NCBI GenBank assembly: GCA_021186555.1 | Contig: JAJKFL010000237.1 | Coordinates: 2,872,558 to 2,936,557 of the forward strand | Reading direction: 5' to 3' | DNA: 64,000 nucleotides | From: Reticulitermes speratus | Lineage: Eukaryota > Arthropoda > Insecta > Blattodea > Rhinotermitidae | In this document: piece after piece, positions 10,796 to 20,646 of the stretch | How positions within the stretch are numbered: position 1 is the first letter of the stretch | Layout of the letters: every line of letters starts with the position of its first letter | Position numbers and translations under genes: made by a program | The notes under the pieces: generated by a model | Told to the model about the DNA's origin: nothing | Databases searched by the model: none | The model's input: the letters and a program-made list of their open reading frames with translations, nothing else

Positions 10796-11160
10796 GTTAT
10801 GGTTTCGTAGTTCCGTGTTTTCTGATAGGAAACAAAAAATTCTCGGGTCAGAGAATTTTCTCGCCAAAGATTATTCTCGAGAATTTTACATCACTAGTTC
10901 TAAGGCGTCGGTCTGCGGCCGTTCGCTTGCTGGGATCGCGGGTTCGAATCCCGCCGGAGTCATAGATGTCTGTCTGTTGTGAGTATTGTGTGTTGTCAGG
11001 TAGAGGTCTCTGCGACGGACTGATCACTCGTCCAGAGGAGTCCTACCGAGTGTGATGTGTCTAAAGTGTGTGATCGTGAAGCCTCGACAATGACGAGGCC
11101 ATGGCCCACTAGGGGCTGTTGCGCCGTGGAAAAAAAAACAGAAAAAAATACCTCTTTCAA

Positions 11161-11245
11161 GAACATTTACTGTGTTGGGAGTACATTCATAGCTTCAGTC
11201 ACTGTGGAAGTTTTTGTAACGGATATAAAACGTTTGGTGGCGCAT
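11161..11245 (+). repeat. Dispersed repeat of about 85 bp, copy 2
   Basis: Matches the minus strand of 7905-7999 (ACATTTACTGTGTTGG and ATAGCTTCAGTC). It is directly adjacent to the right TSD of the split SINE-C, so that SINE landed at its edge. Confidence 0.65.
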
Positions 11246-11722
11246 GCGCAGTGCTTCCTCTGTTACCTGCACGTCTCCTCACCCTCTGCGACAACACTCA
11301 AGCAGTCAGGCCACTGTTAGCAGGATTCAGGTTCAACGGAATTGTTTCTACTGAGCGAAACTCACGGAGTGGGCAGGACGCAAGACTGTGCTCAATTGCC
11401 AGCTGACATTCTTAGCAGCTGGGACGGAACTGATTGAGCCTGATAACGACGGAACGGATAACGAGCAGATAAGATAAGCGGTGACGTTGAGAAACTGTAT
11501 GAACGTCGCTTATTGCGGGTACCAACAGTGCCTCGTGTCTTCGAAATGTAGCGGAATATAACAGCATCATGGCGCTATGCAGGCAGTAACGTTGGTATCC
11601 CTGTGCAAAATGGCGCACTGTGCCCCAACCAGAACCACAATATGAATCTTCACGAACGTGAAAACCTGAAATATTATTATAAACCTCCTTTAATGAGGTT
11701 ATGTGCGATGGTCCCTGTCAAG
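11246..11722. other. Unassigned region
   Basis: No supported gene or repeat. Two small ORFs (11412-11618 minus and 11603-11812 plus) have no recognisable domain. Confidence 0.4.
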
Positions 11723-12111
11723 CCGTATTATACGTATTGTCATCTGTGGCCTGTCCGGCTCTACCATATATTTCTACATTATCTCATAAACGGCACGATA
11801 TTCGGGTATTAATTTCTTGAACGTAAAATTTGTATTTTGATTTTCTCTACAACGTTTGTCTGAAACATTTCTCATTCTAAGAAGAATTCAGCGAGATATT
11901 ATCATAAATGTACATAGGTCTTTATGTAAAGTACCGTTATTGTTGTCAGATTTTAATGAAACTTGAATTTTCTCGACAGATTTTGAAAAACATTCAAATA
12001 TCAAATTTCATGAAAATCCGTCCAGTGGGAGCAGAGTTGTTCCATGCGGACGGACAGACAGACATTAAGCTAATAGTCGTTTTTCGCAATTTTGCGAAAC
12101 CAACACAAAAC
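11723..12111 (+). mobile_element. RepD, 5'-truncated copy fused to Sat114
   Basis: Starts inside the family at CGTATTATACGTATTGTCATC and continues through CATCTGTGGCC, ACATTATCTCATAAACGGCA, GAATTCAGCGAGATATTATC and AAATCCGTCCAGTGGGAGC to TTTTCGCAATTTTGCGAA. There the normal end ACGCGCCTAAA is missing and Sat114 begins at once. Full copies are at 19477, 31891, 38434 and 40494. Confidence 0.88.
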
Positions 12112-14096
12112 CAGTCAGTTAATGTTGTACAGTGAAATAATGGCTGTTTGTTCTGAGATCCACACAAAACACATAAATACAGTCCGTACCGCGCAGTAAA
12201 CACACTCCGTCTCAGTTATACAAACCAGTCAGTTAATGTTGTACAGTGAAATAATCGCTGTTTGTTCTGAGATCCACACAAAACACATAAATACAGACCG
12301 TACCGCGCAGTAAACACACTCCGTGTCAGTTATACAAACCAGTCAGTTAATGTTGTACAGTGAAATAATCGCTGTTTGTTCTGAGATCCACACAAAACAC
12401 ATAAATACAGTCCGTACCGCGCAGTAAACACACTCCATCTCAGTTATACAAACCAGTCAGTTAATGTTGTACAGTGAAATAATCGCTGTTTGTTCTGAGA
12501 TCCACACAAAACACATAAATACAGACCGTACCGCGCAGTAAACACACTCCGTGTCAGTTATACAAACCAGTCAGTTAATGTTGTACAGTGAAATAATCGC
12601 TGTTTGTTCTGAGATCCACACAAAACACATAAATACAGTCCGTACCGCGCAGTAAACACACTCCGTCTCAGTTATACAAACCAGTCAGTTAATGTTGTAC
12701 AGTGAAATAATCGCTGTTTGTTCTGAGATCCACACAAAACACATAAATACAGACCGTACCGCGCAGTAAACACACTCCGTCTCAGTTATACAAACCAGTC
12801 AGTTAATGTTGTACAGTGAAATAATCGCTGTTTGTTCTGAGATCCACACAAAACACATAAATACAGTCCGTACCGCGCAGTAAACACTCCGTCTCAGTTA
12901 TACAAACCAGTCAGTTAATGTTGTACAGTGAAATAATCGCTGTTTTTCTGAGATCCACACAAAACACATAAATACAATGTGTGGGCAGAACGTAGAATTG
13001 TTGAATGTTAAACATGGTGGTACATATAGTAACCACTGAACTTTAGAGGGGATAGTTAAAGACTCAGTCCGTATCGCGCAGTAAACACACTCCGTCTCAG
13101 TTATACAAACCAGTCAGTTAATGTTGTACAGTGAAATAATCGCTGTTTGTTCTGAGATCCACACAAAACACATAAATACAGTCCGTACCGCGCAGTAAAC
13201 ACACTCCGTCTCAGTTATACAAACCAGTCAGTTAATGTTGTACAGTGAAATAATCGCTGTTTGTTCTGAGATCCACACAAAACACATAAATACAGTCCGT
13301 ACCGCGCAGTAAACACACTCCATCTCAGTTATACAAACCAGTCAGTTAATGTTGTACAGTGAAATAATCGCTGTTTGTTCTGAGATCCACACAAAACACA
13401 TAAATACAGACCGTACCGCGCAGTAAACACACTCCGTGTCAGTTATACAAACCAGTCAGTTAATGTTGTACAGTGAAATAATCGCTGTTTGTTCTGAGAT
13501 CCACACAAAACACATAAATACAGTCCGTACCGCGCAGTAAACACACTCCGTCTCAGTTATACAAACCAGTCAGTTAATACTGTACAGTGAAATAATCGCT
13601 GTTTGTTCTGAGATCCACACAAAACACATAAATACAGACCGTACCGCGCAGTAAACACACTCCGTCTCAGTTATACAAACCAGTCAGTTAATGTTGTACA
13701 GTGAAATAATCGCTGTTTGTTCTGAGATCCACACAAAACACATAAATACAGTCCGTACCGCGCAGTAAACACTCCGTCTCAGTTATACAAACCAGTCAGT
13801 TAATGTTGTACAGTGAAATAATCGCTGTTTGTTCTGAGATCCACACAAAACACATAAATACAGTCAGTACCGCGCAGTAAACACACCCCGTCTCAGTTAT
13901 ACAAACCAGTCAGTTAATGCTGTACAGTGAAATAATCGCTGTTTGTTCTGAGATCCACACAAAACACATAAATACAGTCCGTACCGCGCAGTAAACACAC
14001 TCCGTCTCAGTTATACAAACCAGTCAGTTAATGTTGTACAGTGAAATAATCGCTGTTTTTCTGAGATCCACACAAAACACATAAATACAATGTGTG
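12112..14096 (-). repeat. Sat114 satellite array, locus 2, inverted
   Basis: About 16 units in reverse orientation, with an element-element junction at about 12975-13070. Variant marks recur at a fixed offset of 885 bp: CCATCTC at 12435 and 13320, and the two-base deletion TAAACACTCC at 12881 and 13766. One block was therefore copied as a unit. Confidence 0.96.
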
Positions 14097-14162
14097 GGCA
14101 GAACGTAGAATTGTTGAATGTTAAACATGGCGGTACATATAGTAACCACTGGGCTTTGAAGG
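14097..14162 (-). repeat. Sat114 element 5' terminus (inverted)
   Basis: GTGTGGGCAGAACGTAGAA, then GTACATATAGTAACCAC, then TGGGCTTTGAAGGG: the reverse complement of the terminus found at the left of plus-oriented loci. It marks the outer border of locus 2. Confidence 0.85.
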
Positions 14163-15295
14163 GTAAAAATATAAAAAATTATAATTTTAATTTTGTTCCA
14201 ATTCCACATCCATTGTACTACCCTATCCAGGTAAGAACGTCGATTCACTTCCACAGAACTTACATCCATCCCTAAGAGCTGCATCTCGGTGTCTGCAAAG
14301 TTAAGTCAGACTTAGGATGGACAGACTGGTATTGGCAGTAGATTGGTCTAGCGGGCACAACACGTTAGATAATGCCCCATATTTCTCCTATGGATGGACA
14401 CACATATTGCGTGCGAAATGTATTTTTCTGTACTTCTGGAACACCAGGCAATGGACAAAGTTCAAAAGCTAAGCAGTTCTGAATGAAACAATGCTCTCTG
14501 TGTCAACGAGGATACAAACACGGTCTGGTCCGTTACGGTTCACAACTTGTGGCGTGACCTTTGTGACCTCAGTGGTCCATACTCCAGCAAGTCTTCCCAA
14601 GGCCGTCCATTTGAGATATCGAAGTCACAAACAGAAGTCTTCCTTAATGACCTTTCATTGACAAACGCAAATATTTTTAGGTCGTAAAGTCGTCCCGAAG
14701 TTCGTGATTAATTGGGACAGACGGAAATATCACGAACATCGGAATACGTTCTGAACGTAACCCACGTATATAGTTCGGGAAACTTATGAAATGCCAGTAA
14801 TAAAGACATAATCTTAACACAATGCATCTCCGCTGTGCTTTTTGACAATTAGAATTACAATAAAACCAGTCAAAAACACAACAATTTATTATACAATTTT
14901 CAACTACGTGTTTCGGCCTAAAAAGTTTTTGGGCCGAAACATGTAGCTGTTGTTGTGACTGGATGTATTGTAATTGTAATAATATATAAAATAACGCCAA
15001 AGAGCGTACAAAATCTCAGAGTTTACTCTAATAAAATGCACTAACATTATCACAGAATAGTCTCAGTCCATTAAGCACAAAAGCAGTCGGTCTCACATAA
15101 TGAAAGGAAGAAACTGAGCTGAGAACGATCTGCGCAATAACAGGGCTGTGGGGGGGGGGGGGGGGGACCGACTGGCCAGCCTTGAGGTCTCATCCCGATT
15201 CATCGAAGCCAAAAGCGTAAGGTAGAAACAGTGGTATTAAGGTGACTCATCACGATAGGTCGAAATCTCGAACGTTGATACGACTCTACTACATA
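14163..15295. other. Mostly unassigned; contains an inverted repeat and a G-tract
   Basis: No supported gene. The foldback at 14850-14970 is listed separately. A run of about 20 G interrupts the region near 15150-15168. Confidence 0.45.
14850..14970. repeat. Imperfect foldback repeat with CGAAAC motif
   Basis: Arms pair ATTACAAT, ACCAGTCA, CAACAA and GTGTTTCGGCC on the left with GGCCGAAACATG, TTGTTGTGACTGG and ATTGTAAT on the right, around an AAAAAGTTTTT centre. The left arm has a small insertion. The CGAAACATG string is the same type as in the hammerhead-like sites. Confidence 0.75.
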
Positions 15296-15520
15296 CAGTC
15301 GAACTCGGTTATAACGTCACGAAAGGGACTGGATGTTGTGTGTCGTTATAAACGAGTGTCGTTATAACCGAGCAGTATAATGTTATGGTTAACAGTGAGG
15401 CATTATAAATTTCCACTGTTCACACCGTGCATCTTCGTCATATTAAATTAAGTTATAGACCAACTGATGTACTTTTTAAAGCACTTTTTAAGTAGCTTTA
15501 TTATAAAAATGTTAAAATTG

Positions 15521-15562
15521 TACCCCTACAAGTGTTTCGATCCTAGGATCATCGTCAGGGGG
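15521..15562 (-). ncRNA. Hammerhead-like motif, copy 2 (left foldback arm)
   Basis: Minus strand: CCCC, CTGACGA, T, GATCC-TA-GGATC, GAAA, CACTTG, TA, GGGG. Same layout and same extra U as copy 1. Confidence 0.3.
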
Positions 15563-15871
15563 TTTTTTTGCTAAAAGCTACGTCACTTCAATCACATGGT
15601 TTAAAATATTCCATTGGCACTATAAAACATATGTTAAAATCTTGTAAAAAGATTTGTTGAAAAGTTATAAAATTATAAAAACACTGTAGATGTTAGAAGT
15701 GCGGAACTGCTGGCTTGTGGTATTGCAGTTCCACACTTCAAACATCTACAGTGTTTTTATAATTTTATAACTTTTCAACATATCTTTTTACAAGATTTTA
15801 ACATATGTCTTATAGTGCCAATGGAATATTTTAAACCATGTGATTGAAGTGACGTAGCTTTTAGCAAAAAA

Positions 15872-15916
15872 CCCCCTGACGATGATCCTAGGATCGAAAC
15901 ACGTGTAGGGGTACTA
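15872..15916 (+). ncRNA. Hammerhead-like motif, copy 3 (right foldback arm)
   Basis: Plus strand: CCCC, CTGACGA, T, GATCC-TA-GGATC, GAAA, CACGTG, TA, GGGG. Compared with the left arm, the stem III hairpin differs by CACGTG versus CACTTG. Only the right arm keeps full pairing there. Confidence 0.32.
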
Positions 15917-16078
15917 TTTTAACATTTTTAATAAAGCTACTTAAAAAGTGCTTTAAAAAGTGCATCAGTTGGTCTATAACTTAATTTAAAGTGAGGCATT
16001 AATTGGTATCACAGAATGTCTCACGTTATAGATGAGGTGTCGCATTAACGGATGTCGTTATAAACGGGTTATACTGTA

Positions 16079-16440
16079 TGCTATGTGTGTGTTCATTCCT
16101 CACTGCGACACAATGCCTATAGCGATCGCATTTCTCTCTTGAAATAAAGCCAGAACTGTCGCATAACTTGCGATCAGTGTCAGTACGTCAGTCAGATCAG
16201 CAAACAACGACACAGTAACTTCCATTTTTAGGAAAGTACTGATATGGTTTATCGGATTTGAATTTAACAGCGGGCTAAAGTTGACAAAATGTTTACAAAA
16301 CTTGCTGCCTTTAATTTCATTACGTAACAGCACTGCGACGCCACAAAATCCAGCAACGCCGAAATTAACTCAATCCACGTGCCGTACTGTTATTGCAGCT
16401 ACTTGCACATAAGACAGGACGCGTTCGCGTAACCACAGCA
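16079..16440. other. Unassigned region
   Basis: Nothing recognisable except GGACGCGTTCGCGTAACC at about 16417, which matches the left end of RepD without its body. Confidence 0.4.
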
Positions 16441-16990
16441 GCAAAGGTAGCAACACGAAAAATTTTAGTAATGAAGTTACTTTGGTAACCACGGTAACCA
16501 GAAAATGAATGGTAAACGTAGTAACCATGACATGCATGGTGCCAAGGTAATCACAGCAATCATATTAACATTGGTAACAATGGTAACAAAGGCAACCATG
16601 GTAAACTTAGTAACCGTGGCATACATGGTACCAAGGTAACCATGGCCGTGCCATGGCTCAGGCGGTTAGTCGCCGGCCTCCCACCGTGGAGGCCCGGGTT
16701 CGATCCCGCGTCAGTCCATGAGGGATTTGTGGTGGACAAAGTGGCAATGGGACAGGTTTTTCCCCGCGTACTTCGGTTTTCCCCTGTCAATTTCATTCCA
16801 CCGGTGCTCCATTACAAGGAAAAACGAAAAAACTAATCATCTTTATCACAGGGTTGCACAATAAGCCTTAAGGCTGCGGTGCGTCCGTAGCTTCTGCTGC
16901 GGGGCCCTTCAAAAAAAAAAATTGACCATAGTGACCATATAAACATTGGCAGCAACCACAGTAATGTTAGTAGCCAAAGCAGTTATGAAA
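16441..16990 (+). repeat. Degenerate GGTAACCATGG-type repeat, interrupted by SINE-A
   Basis: Short irregular repeats of GGTAACC, GGTAACAAT, CCATGGTAA and ACATGGTACCAAGG run from about 16481 to 16642. They resume as GACCATAGTGACCATATAAAC and AGCAACCACAGTAATG after the SINE (16920-16990). The periodicity is irregular, so this is an old decayed array. Confidence 0.7.
16643..16918 (+). mobile_element. SINE-A copy
   Basis: GCCGTGCCATGGCTCAGGCG head, GGTTCGATCCCG B-box, the family body, GCTGCGGGGCCCTTC end and an A-rich tail of 11 bases. It is inserted in the degenerate GGTAACC repeat. No clear TSD is visible, perhaps because the target is itself repetitive. Confidence 0.92.
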
Positions 16991-17004
16991 GTGCGTCGGT
17001 GTTC

Positions 17005-17185
17005 ATACAGTGTCTGCCATTTTGGTCGAATTTAAGGAAATTTGGGTCCTCTCGACAGATATTTGTAGAAAACCCTATACGAAATTTCAAGAAAATCCGT
17101 CCAGTAGGAGCCGATTTCTTCGATGCGGACAGACAGACATGACGAAGCTAACAGTCGCTTTTCGAAACTCTGCGAACGCGTGTCG
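17005..17185 (+). mobile_element. RepD, diverged partial copy
   Basis: Retains ATTTAAGGAAATTTGGG, TCTCGACAGAT, AAATTTCAAGAAAATCCGTC, CAGTAGGAGCCGA and GCTTTTCG...GCGAACGCG. It corresponds to the 3' half of full copies, with many substitutions. Confidence 0.75.
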
Positions 17186-17623
17186 AAAGGCCAAAACTCG
17201 TCTCACGTGTTGACTTTTTCAGTAAGCCATGCCCATCAGACGGCCCTAAGGCAGGAGGTCGGCAGAAGTGAGATCGGGAGATCGGGGAGGTCACAAAATC
17301 GGTCCGTCTTGTCCTGTTAATTCAGTGTAGGTAATGAGCCTCGAGATACTGTTGTCGCGGGTCAAACAAGCAGGGACTTCAGCATGCATAAACCACAAAG
17401 TCTGTCACATTGCCAGGATATCTCGCGACGAAAGCGACTCCAACTGTGTGTATAGGGAATGTTTAAGTCTGGACACGATACTTGGATTTACTGTATGTAG
17501 CTAAGGATCACCCTGTATATAAGATGCTGTGGTCTCCCTGTTATAAGTTAGAAGAAACAAATAGTATACTGGATACTGTTAATACTACACAAAGATCAGT
17601 GTATCTGGGACAGTGTTTCATAA
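17186..17623. other. Unassigned region
   Basis: No supported gene or known repeat. Confidence 0.4.
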
Positions 17624-17867
17624 TCAGGGGTCCGCAATTTGTGTCTAGGGGTCCTTTGGGTTGAGTGGATAGAAAATATTTCTTTACATTAAGTTTTACC
17701 TAATCGTAGTTTTTGTTGTCATTAGTGCTACAAAAATAAGCTTTTATAAAAAATATTAATTAATACATAAACTGTTATTCGGGTTAATTACGTTTGTGGT
17801 TTGTAATTAGTCGACGTTTGAACGTTGCCGCGTGTTTCGCCTTAGGGGTCCGGACTTGAGATATTTT
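17624..17867 (+). repeat. Diverged precursor region of the 29-bp satellite
   Basis: Contains scattered GGGGTCCGCAA (17625), GGGGTCCTTT (17650) and GGGGTCCGGA (17846) motifs in the same orientation as the array that follows. The first is preceded by CA, resembling a hAT end (CAGGGGTCCGCAA), but no inverted partner was found. Confidence 0.5.
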
Positions 17868-18458
17868 GAAGAGGGGGTCCGCAGAATTAGGGAGCCTTTT
17901 AAGGGGTCCGCAGATTAGGAGCCTTTTAAGGGTCCGCAGAATTAGGGAGCCTTTTAAGGGGTCCGCAGAATTAGGGAGCCTTTTAAGGGGTCCGCAGAAT
18001 TAGGGAGCCTTTTAAGGGGTCCGCAGAATTAGGGAGCCTTTTAAGGGGTCCGCAGAATTAGGGAGCCTTTTAAGGGGTCCGCAGAATTAGGGAGCCTTTT
18101 AAGGGGTCCGCAGAATTAGGGAGCCTTTTAAGGGGTCCGCAGAATTAGGGAGCCTTTTAAGGGGTCCGCAGAATTAGGGAGCCTTTTAAGGGGTCCGCAG
18201 AATTAGGGAGCCTTTTAAGGGGTCCGCAGAATTAGGAGCCTTTTAAGGGGTCCGCAGAATTATGGGAGCCTTTTAAGGGGTCCGCAGAATTAGGGAGCCT
18301 TTTAAGGGGTCCGCAGAATTAGGGAGCCTTTTAAGGGGTCCGCAGAATTAGGGAGCCTTTTAAGGGGTCCGCAGAATTAGGGAGCCTTTTAAGGGGTCCG
18401 CAGAATTAGGGAGCCTTTTAAGGGGTCCGCAGATTAGGGAGCCTTTTAAGGGGTCCGC
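17868..18458 (+). repeat. 29-bp satellite array
   Basis: About 20 units built on GGGGTCCGCAGAATTAGGG followed by AGCCTTTTAA; ATTAGGG recurs at 17941 and 17970. A few units have 1-2 base deletions. Most are identical, so homogenisation is recent. Confidence 0.97.
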
Positions 18459-19061
18459 TGTACCAGAAAGAACGAAAGACACTGATTTAGTCACACTCTG
18501 GTGTCTGTCTCAAGAACTTAAAACGACAACCGATTAGTGTAAATAAAACTATTCATTTCTGGAAACAAAACATTCAAAGAGCAGACCGGCATTAAACGCA
18601 CGCGTTCGACTCCAAGTCAGTCTTTCTCTCCCATATTAATCGCTGGCACCTTGGCGACAGTGAGTACATTTGTAAAGCAACTGAATCCAAGAGCATTAGC
18701 AGACGCTACCGACATTACATGTCAGATCATGGATGCGCATTGTCTCCATGTTTGTCATGTTTACCATACATAATAATAATCATGGCTCAACAGCCCTATA
18801 TGTGCCCGGGCGTCCTCCTGCCTCCTCTTTCCGAGGTTACTATGACTTTCATGCGCATTCGTGGCAGTTGGTGACTGGCCAACTGGCCGCGCTGCTGTTC
18901 TATCGAATGACCACAATTTTGCAATTCATGCCCGTAAGGTTCTTTTACATGCCGTAAATCTACGACATGGGACCGACGGCTTTACTTCCCCTCCGAAGGA
19001 AGTGGTGCTACGGATTTTTATCACCGAGGTCGACTCATGTTTACCATACAATATATATATA
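18459..19061. other. Unassigned region with a SINE-C tail fragment
   Basis: At 18781-18827 the sequence CATGGCTCAACAGCCC...GGGCGTCCTCC resembles the minus-strand 3' end of SINE-C. The rest is unassigned. Small ORFs at 18733-19251 partly translate this fragment and the MITE. Confidence 0.45.
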
Positions 19062-19140
19062 CAGGGCATACACAAAAGAATGGTGCGGTTTCAATAGAAT
19101 ATCACTATTGAAACCGCACCATTCTTTTGTGTATGCCCTG
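19062..19140. mobile_element. 79-bp palindromic MITE in a TA microsatellite
   Basis: Perfect 36-bp arms begin CAGGGCATACACAAAAGAAT and end with its reverse complement, with a 7-base centre AATATCA. TA repeats flank both sides, consistent with TA target choice by a mariner/Tc1-type transposase. The arms together can form a long hairpin. Confidence 0.9.
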
Positions 19141-19476
19141 TATATATATATATATATATATATGTTTATCGTACACGGTTTTAAGTTTGCATTACCCTAC
19201 AGAGATGGGTCACAAGTTTGTGTGAATTATGCATTTAGTTTAATGGAATAATAATAATAAAATTATTTGCAATAATATACTATTGGCTCGATTCTGGTTG
19301 ATCAGTTGTTGCATGTCGCACTGTATTGTTGATACTGCGCAGTCCCGTGTGTGTTTAATGCCTGCACATTACAAAGCAATAATGAAACCGAATTTTAGTA
19401 CCGCTTAAGAAATGAGCTGCTGGCTTAACTGTAATTACGTATATGTATAGACGTGGGCGGTAAAACTAATAAGACA
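19141..19476. other. TA microsatellite then unassigned sequence
   Basis: A TA run to about 19163 is followed by AT-rich sequence with no recognised gene or repeat. Confidence 0.45.
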
Positions 19477-19985
19477 GGCAATGTATGTATAACGTAACAT
19501 TGAGACGCGTTCACGTAACCATTGTTGCCGTGGAAAAGCAATAAGTATTACATAATATGAGTGTGTGTCTGTAGCCTTAGTTATCCAGCAAGCAAAGCGC
19601 ATGCGCTGTATTATATTGTCATCTGTGGCCTATCTGGCTGTACCATATTTTTCCACATTATCTCATAAACGGCACGATTTTCAGGAAAAATGTTATTGAA
19701 CATAAAATGTGTGTTTTGATTTTCTCTACAACTTTCGTCTGAAACATTTCTCATTCTAAGAAGAATTCAGCGAGATATTATCATAAATGTACATAGGTCT
19801 TATGTAAAGTACCGTTATTGTTGTCAGATTTTAATGAAAATTTATTTTCTCAACAGATTTTCTAAAATACTCAAATACCAAATTTCATGAAAATCCGTCC
19901 AGTGGGAGCCGAGTTGTTCTATGCGGACAGACAGACATGACGAAGCTAATAGTCGCTTTTCGCAATTTTGCGAACGCGCCTAAAG
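19477..19985 (+). mobile_element. RepD, full copy
   Basis: Starts GGCAATGTATGTATAACG, with GAGACGCGTTCACGTAACC 25 bases in, and ends GCGAACGCGCCTAAA. Near the ends, GGCGCGTTCGC and GCGAACGCGCC are inverted relative to each other in the family consensus. The body is about 500 bp, non-coding, and contains AAATTTCATGAAAATCCGTC. The transposon class is not known. Confidence 0.88.
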
Positions 19986-20089
19986 CTGTTACTTTCTGGC
20001 TCAGTTTTTACGTCAGAAAGGAGACATGTAAAGTATCGATATTAGTCGGGAAAAAAAAGTTATGACGTACAGGAACGTTATTGCATCTG

Positions 20090-20165
20090 ACCAGTATCTT
20101 CCGTCACTTCCTGTCGGCTCGCTTATTATATAAACCTAGCTAACTTAGCGGCCCAAACACGCGCG
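20090..20165. mobile_element. MITE-E fragment
   Basis: CGTCACTTCCTGTCGGCTCG, then CTAACTTAGC, then ACACGCGCGGGATAA match the interior of the MITE-E family at 42472 and 59693 in one orientation. Terminal repeats are missing. Confidence 0.5.
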
Positions 20166-20237
20166 GGATAAACAATAGGAGTGAAGAGGCAGATAAATTA
20201 ATCACCTTGCCGTATTGTTGGAGATGCGATCACGCGC

Positions 20238-20285
20238 AACGTGCCGCGCCTTGCGCACCGCCACAGTGCGCAAGGCGCGGCAGTG
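20238..20285. repeat. GC-rich perfect hairpin
   Basis: Arms GCCGCGCCTTGCGCAC and GTGCGCAAGGCGCGGC (16 bp each) flank CGCCACA. There is no T-run after either arm and no gene beside it, so I do not call it a terminator. Confidence 0.85.
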
Positions 20286-20350
20286 AGCGTGCACATAGCA
20301 CGTGGCTGTCGATTCGCGCCACTTTACGGCTGGCTGACGAATGCGATTGG

Positions 20351-20646
20351 TAAAGCAATCCCATTACAGGCCTGGACAGGCCCTTAGGGTTCCAGGAGGT
20401 TGAGGCTACCAGATTTATAGACAATCGGATCATGAAGGTGGTAAGGTTGTCAGCCATACGCACCGGCCGCCTTTACCTCCCAGGAAATATTCCTGGTACT
20501 CATTTCTATTAGAGGCTCAGTCGACCAAAGGGCCATAGTGCGACCGAATGGATTATGTCAATGAAAAATTCCAATGACACCGTCGGGAATCGAACCCGCG
20601 ACCCACGGCTTGTAGAGCAGTGCCTTAACCAATTGCGTGAACGCGA
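20351..20646 (-). mobile_element. SINE-B copy
   Basis: Minus strand: a degraded head (CGCGTTCACGCAATTGGTTA), GGTTCGATTCCCGA B-box, the family body, and the GGGATTGCTTTA end at 20351. Older than the 5137 copy, judging by mutations in the A-box. Confidence 0.9.

Larger units (their letters stand above)
9381..10896. mobile_element. hAT-like element inserted into SINE-C
   Basis: The 1516-bp insert is flanked by GGTCTAAG (9373-9380) and GTTCTAAG (10897-10904), 7 of 8 matching, as hAT elements leave. Ends read TACAGACGTAGAGAA and, on the opposite strand, TAGTGATGTAAAATTC. Both subterminal zones are rich in GAGAAT/ATTCTC. TIR identity is weak. The insert holds the hAT MITE at 9576 and a TAA microsatellite. 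I see no transposase ORF. Confidence 0.6.
9352..11148 (+). mobile_element. SINE-C copy split by a 1.5-kb insertion
   Basis: The head (AGTGGCCGTGCGGTCTAAG) ends at 9380. The remainder, from GCGTCGGTCTGCGGCC, resumes at 10905 and runs to the A-rich tail near 11148. The whole is bracketed by a perfect 13-bp repeat TACCTCTTTCAAG at 9339-9351 and 11149-11161. This proves the two halves belong to one SINE insertion that was later interrupted. Confidence 0.93.
15406..15990. mobile_element. Foldback element nested in the MITE
   Basis: An 11-bp repeat GTGAGGCATTA flanks it (15395-15405, 15991-16001). Two arms of about 265 bp (from 15443 and up to 15989) are near-perfect inverted copies around a small centre near 15719. 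Each arm carries the motif CCCCTGACGATGATCC ... GGATCGAAACAC. The extra 37 bases at the left end are not mirrored. The class is unknown. Confidence 0.88.
15296..16076. mobile_element. Pogo/mariner-like MITE with nested foldback
   Basis: Ends are CAGTCGAACTCGGTTATAACG-like on the left (first 20 bases from 15296) and, on the opposite strand, CAGTATAACCCGTTTATAAC. TA dinucleotides flank both ends (15294-15295, 16077-16078), as expected for Tc1/mariner/pogo insertion. GTTATAA motifs repeat subterminally. The element proper is about 196 bp; the rest is the insertion at 15406-15990. No transposase is present. Confidence 0.85.

Noticed and set aside
14677-15000. 107-codon minus-strand frame
   Set aside because: Largely covers the inverted repeat at 14850-14970; no domain.
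20238-20285. Rho-independent terminator
   Set aside because: A strong GC hairpin but no T-run, no upstream gene and not a bacterial sequence.
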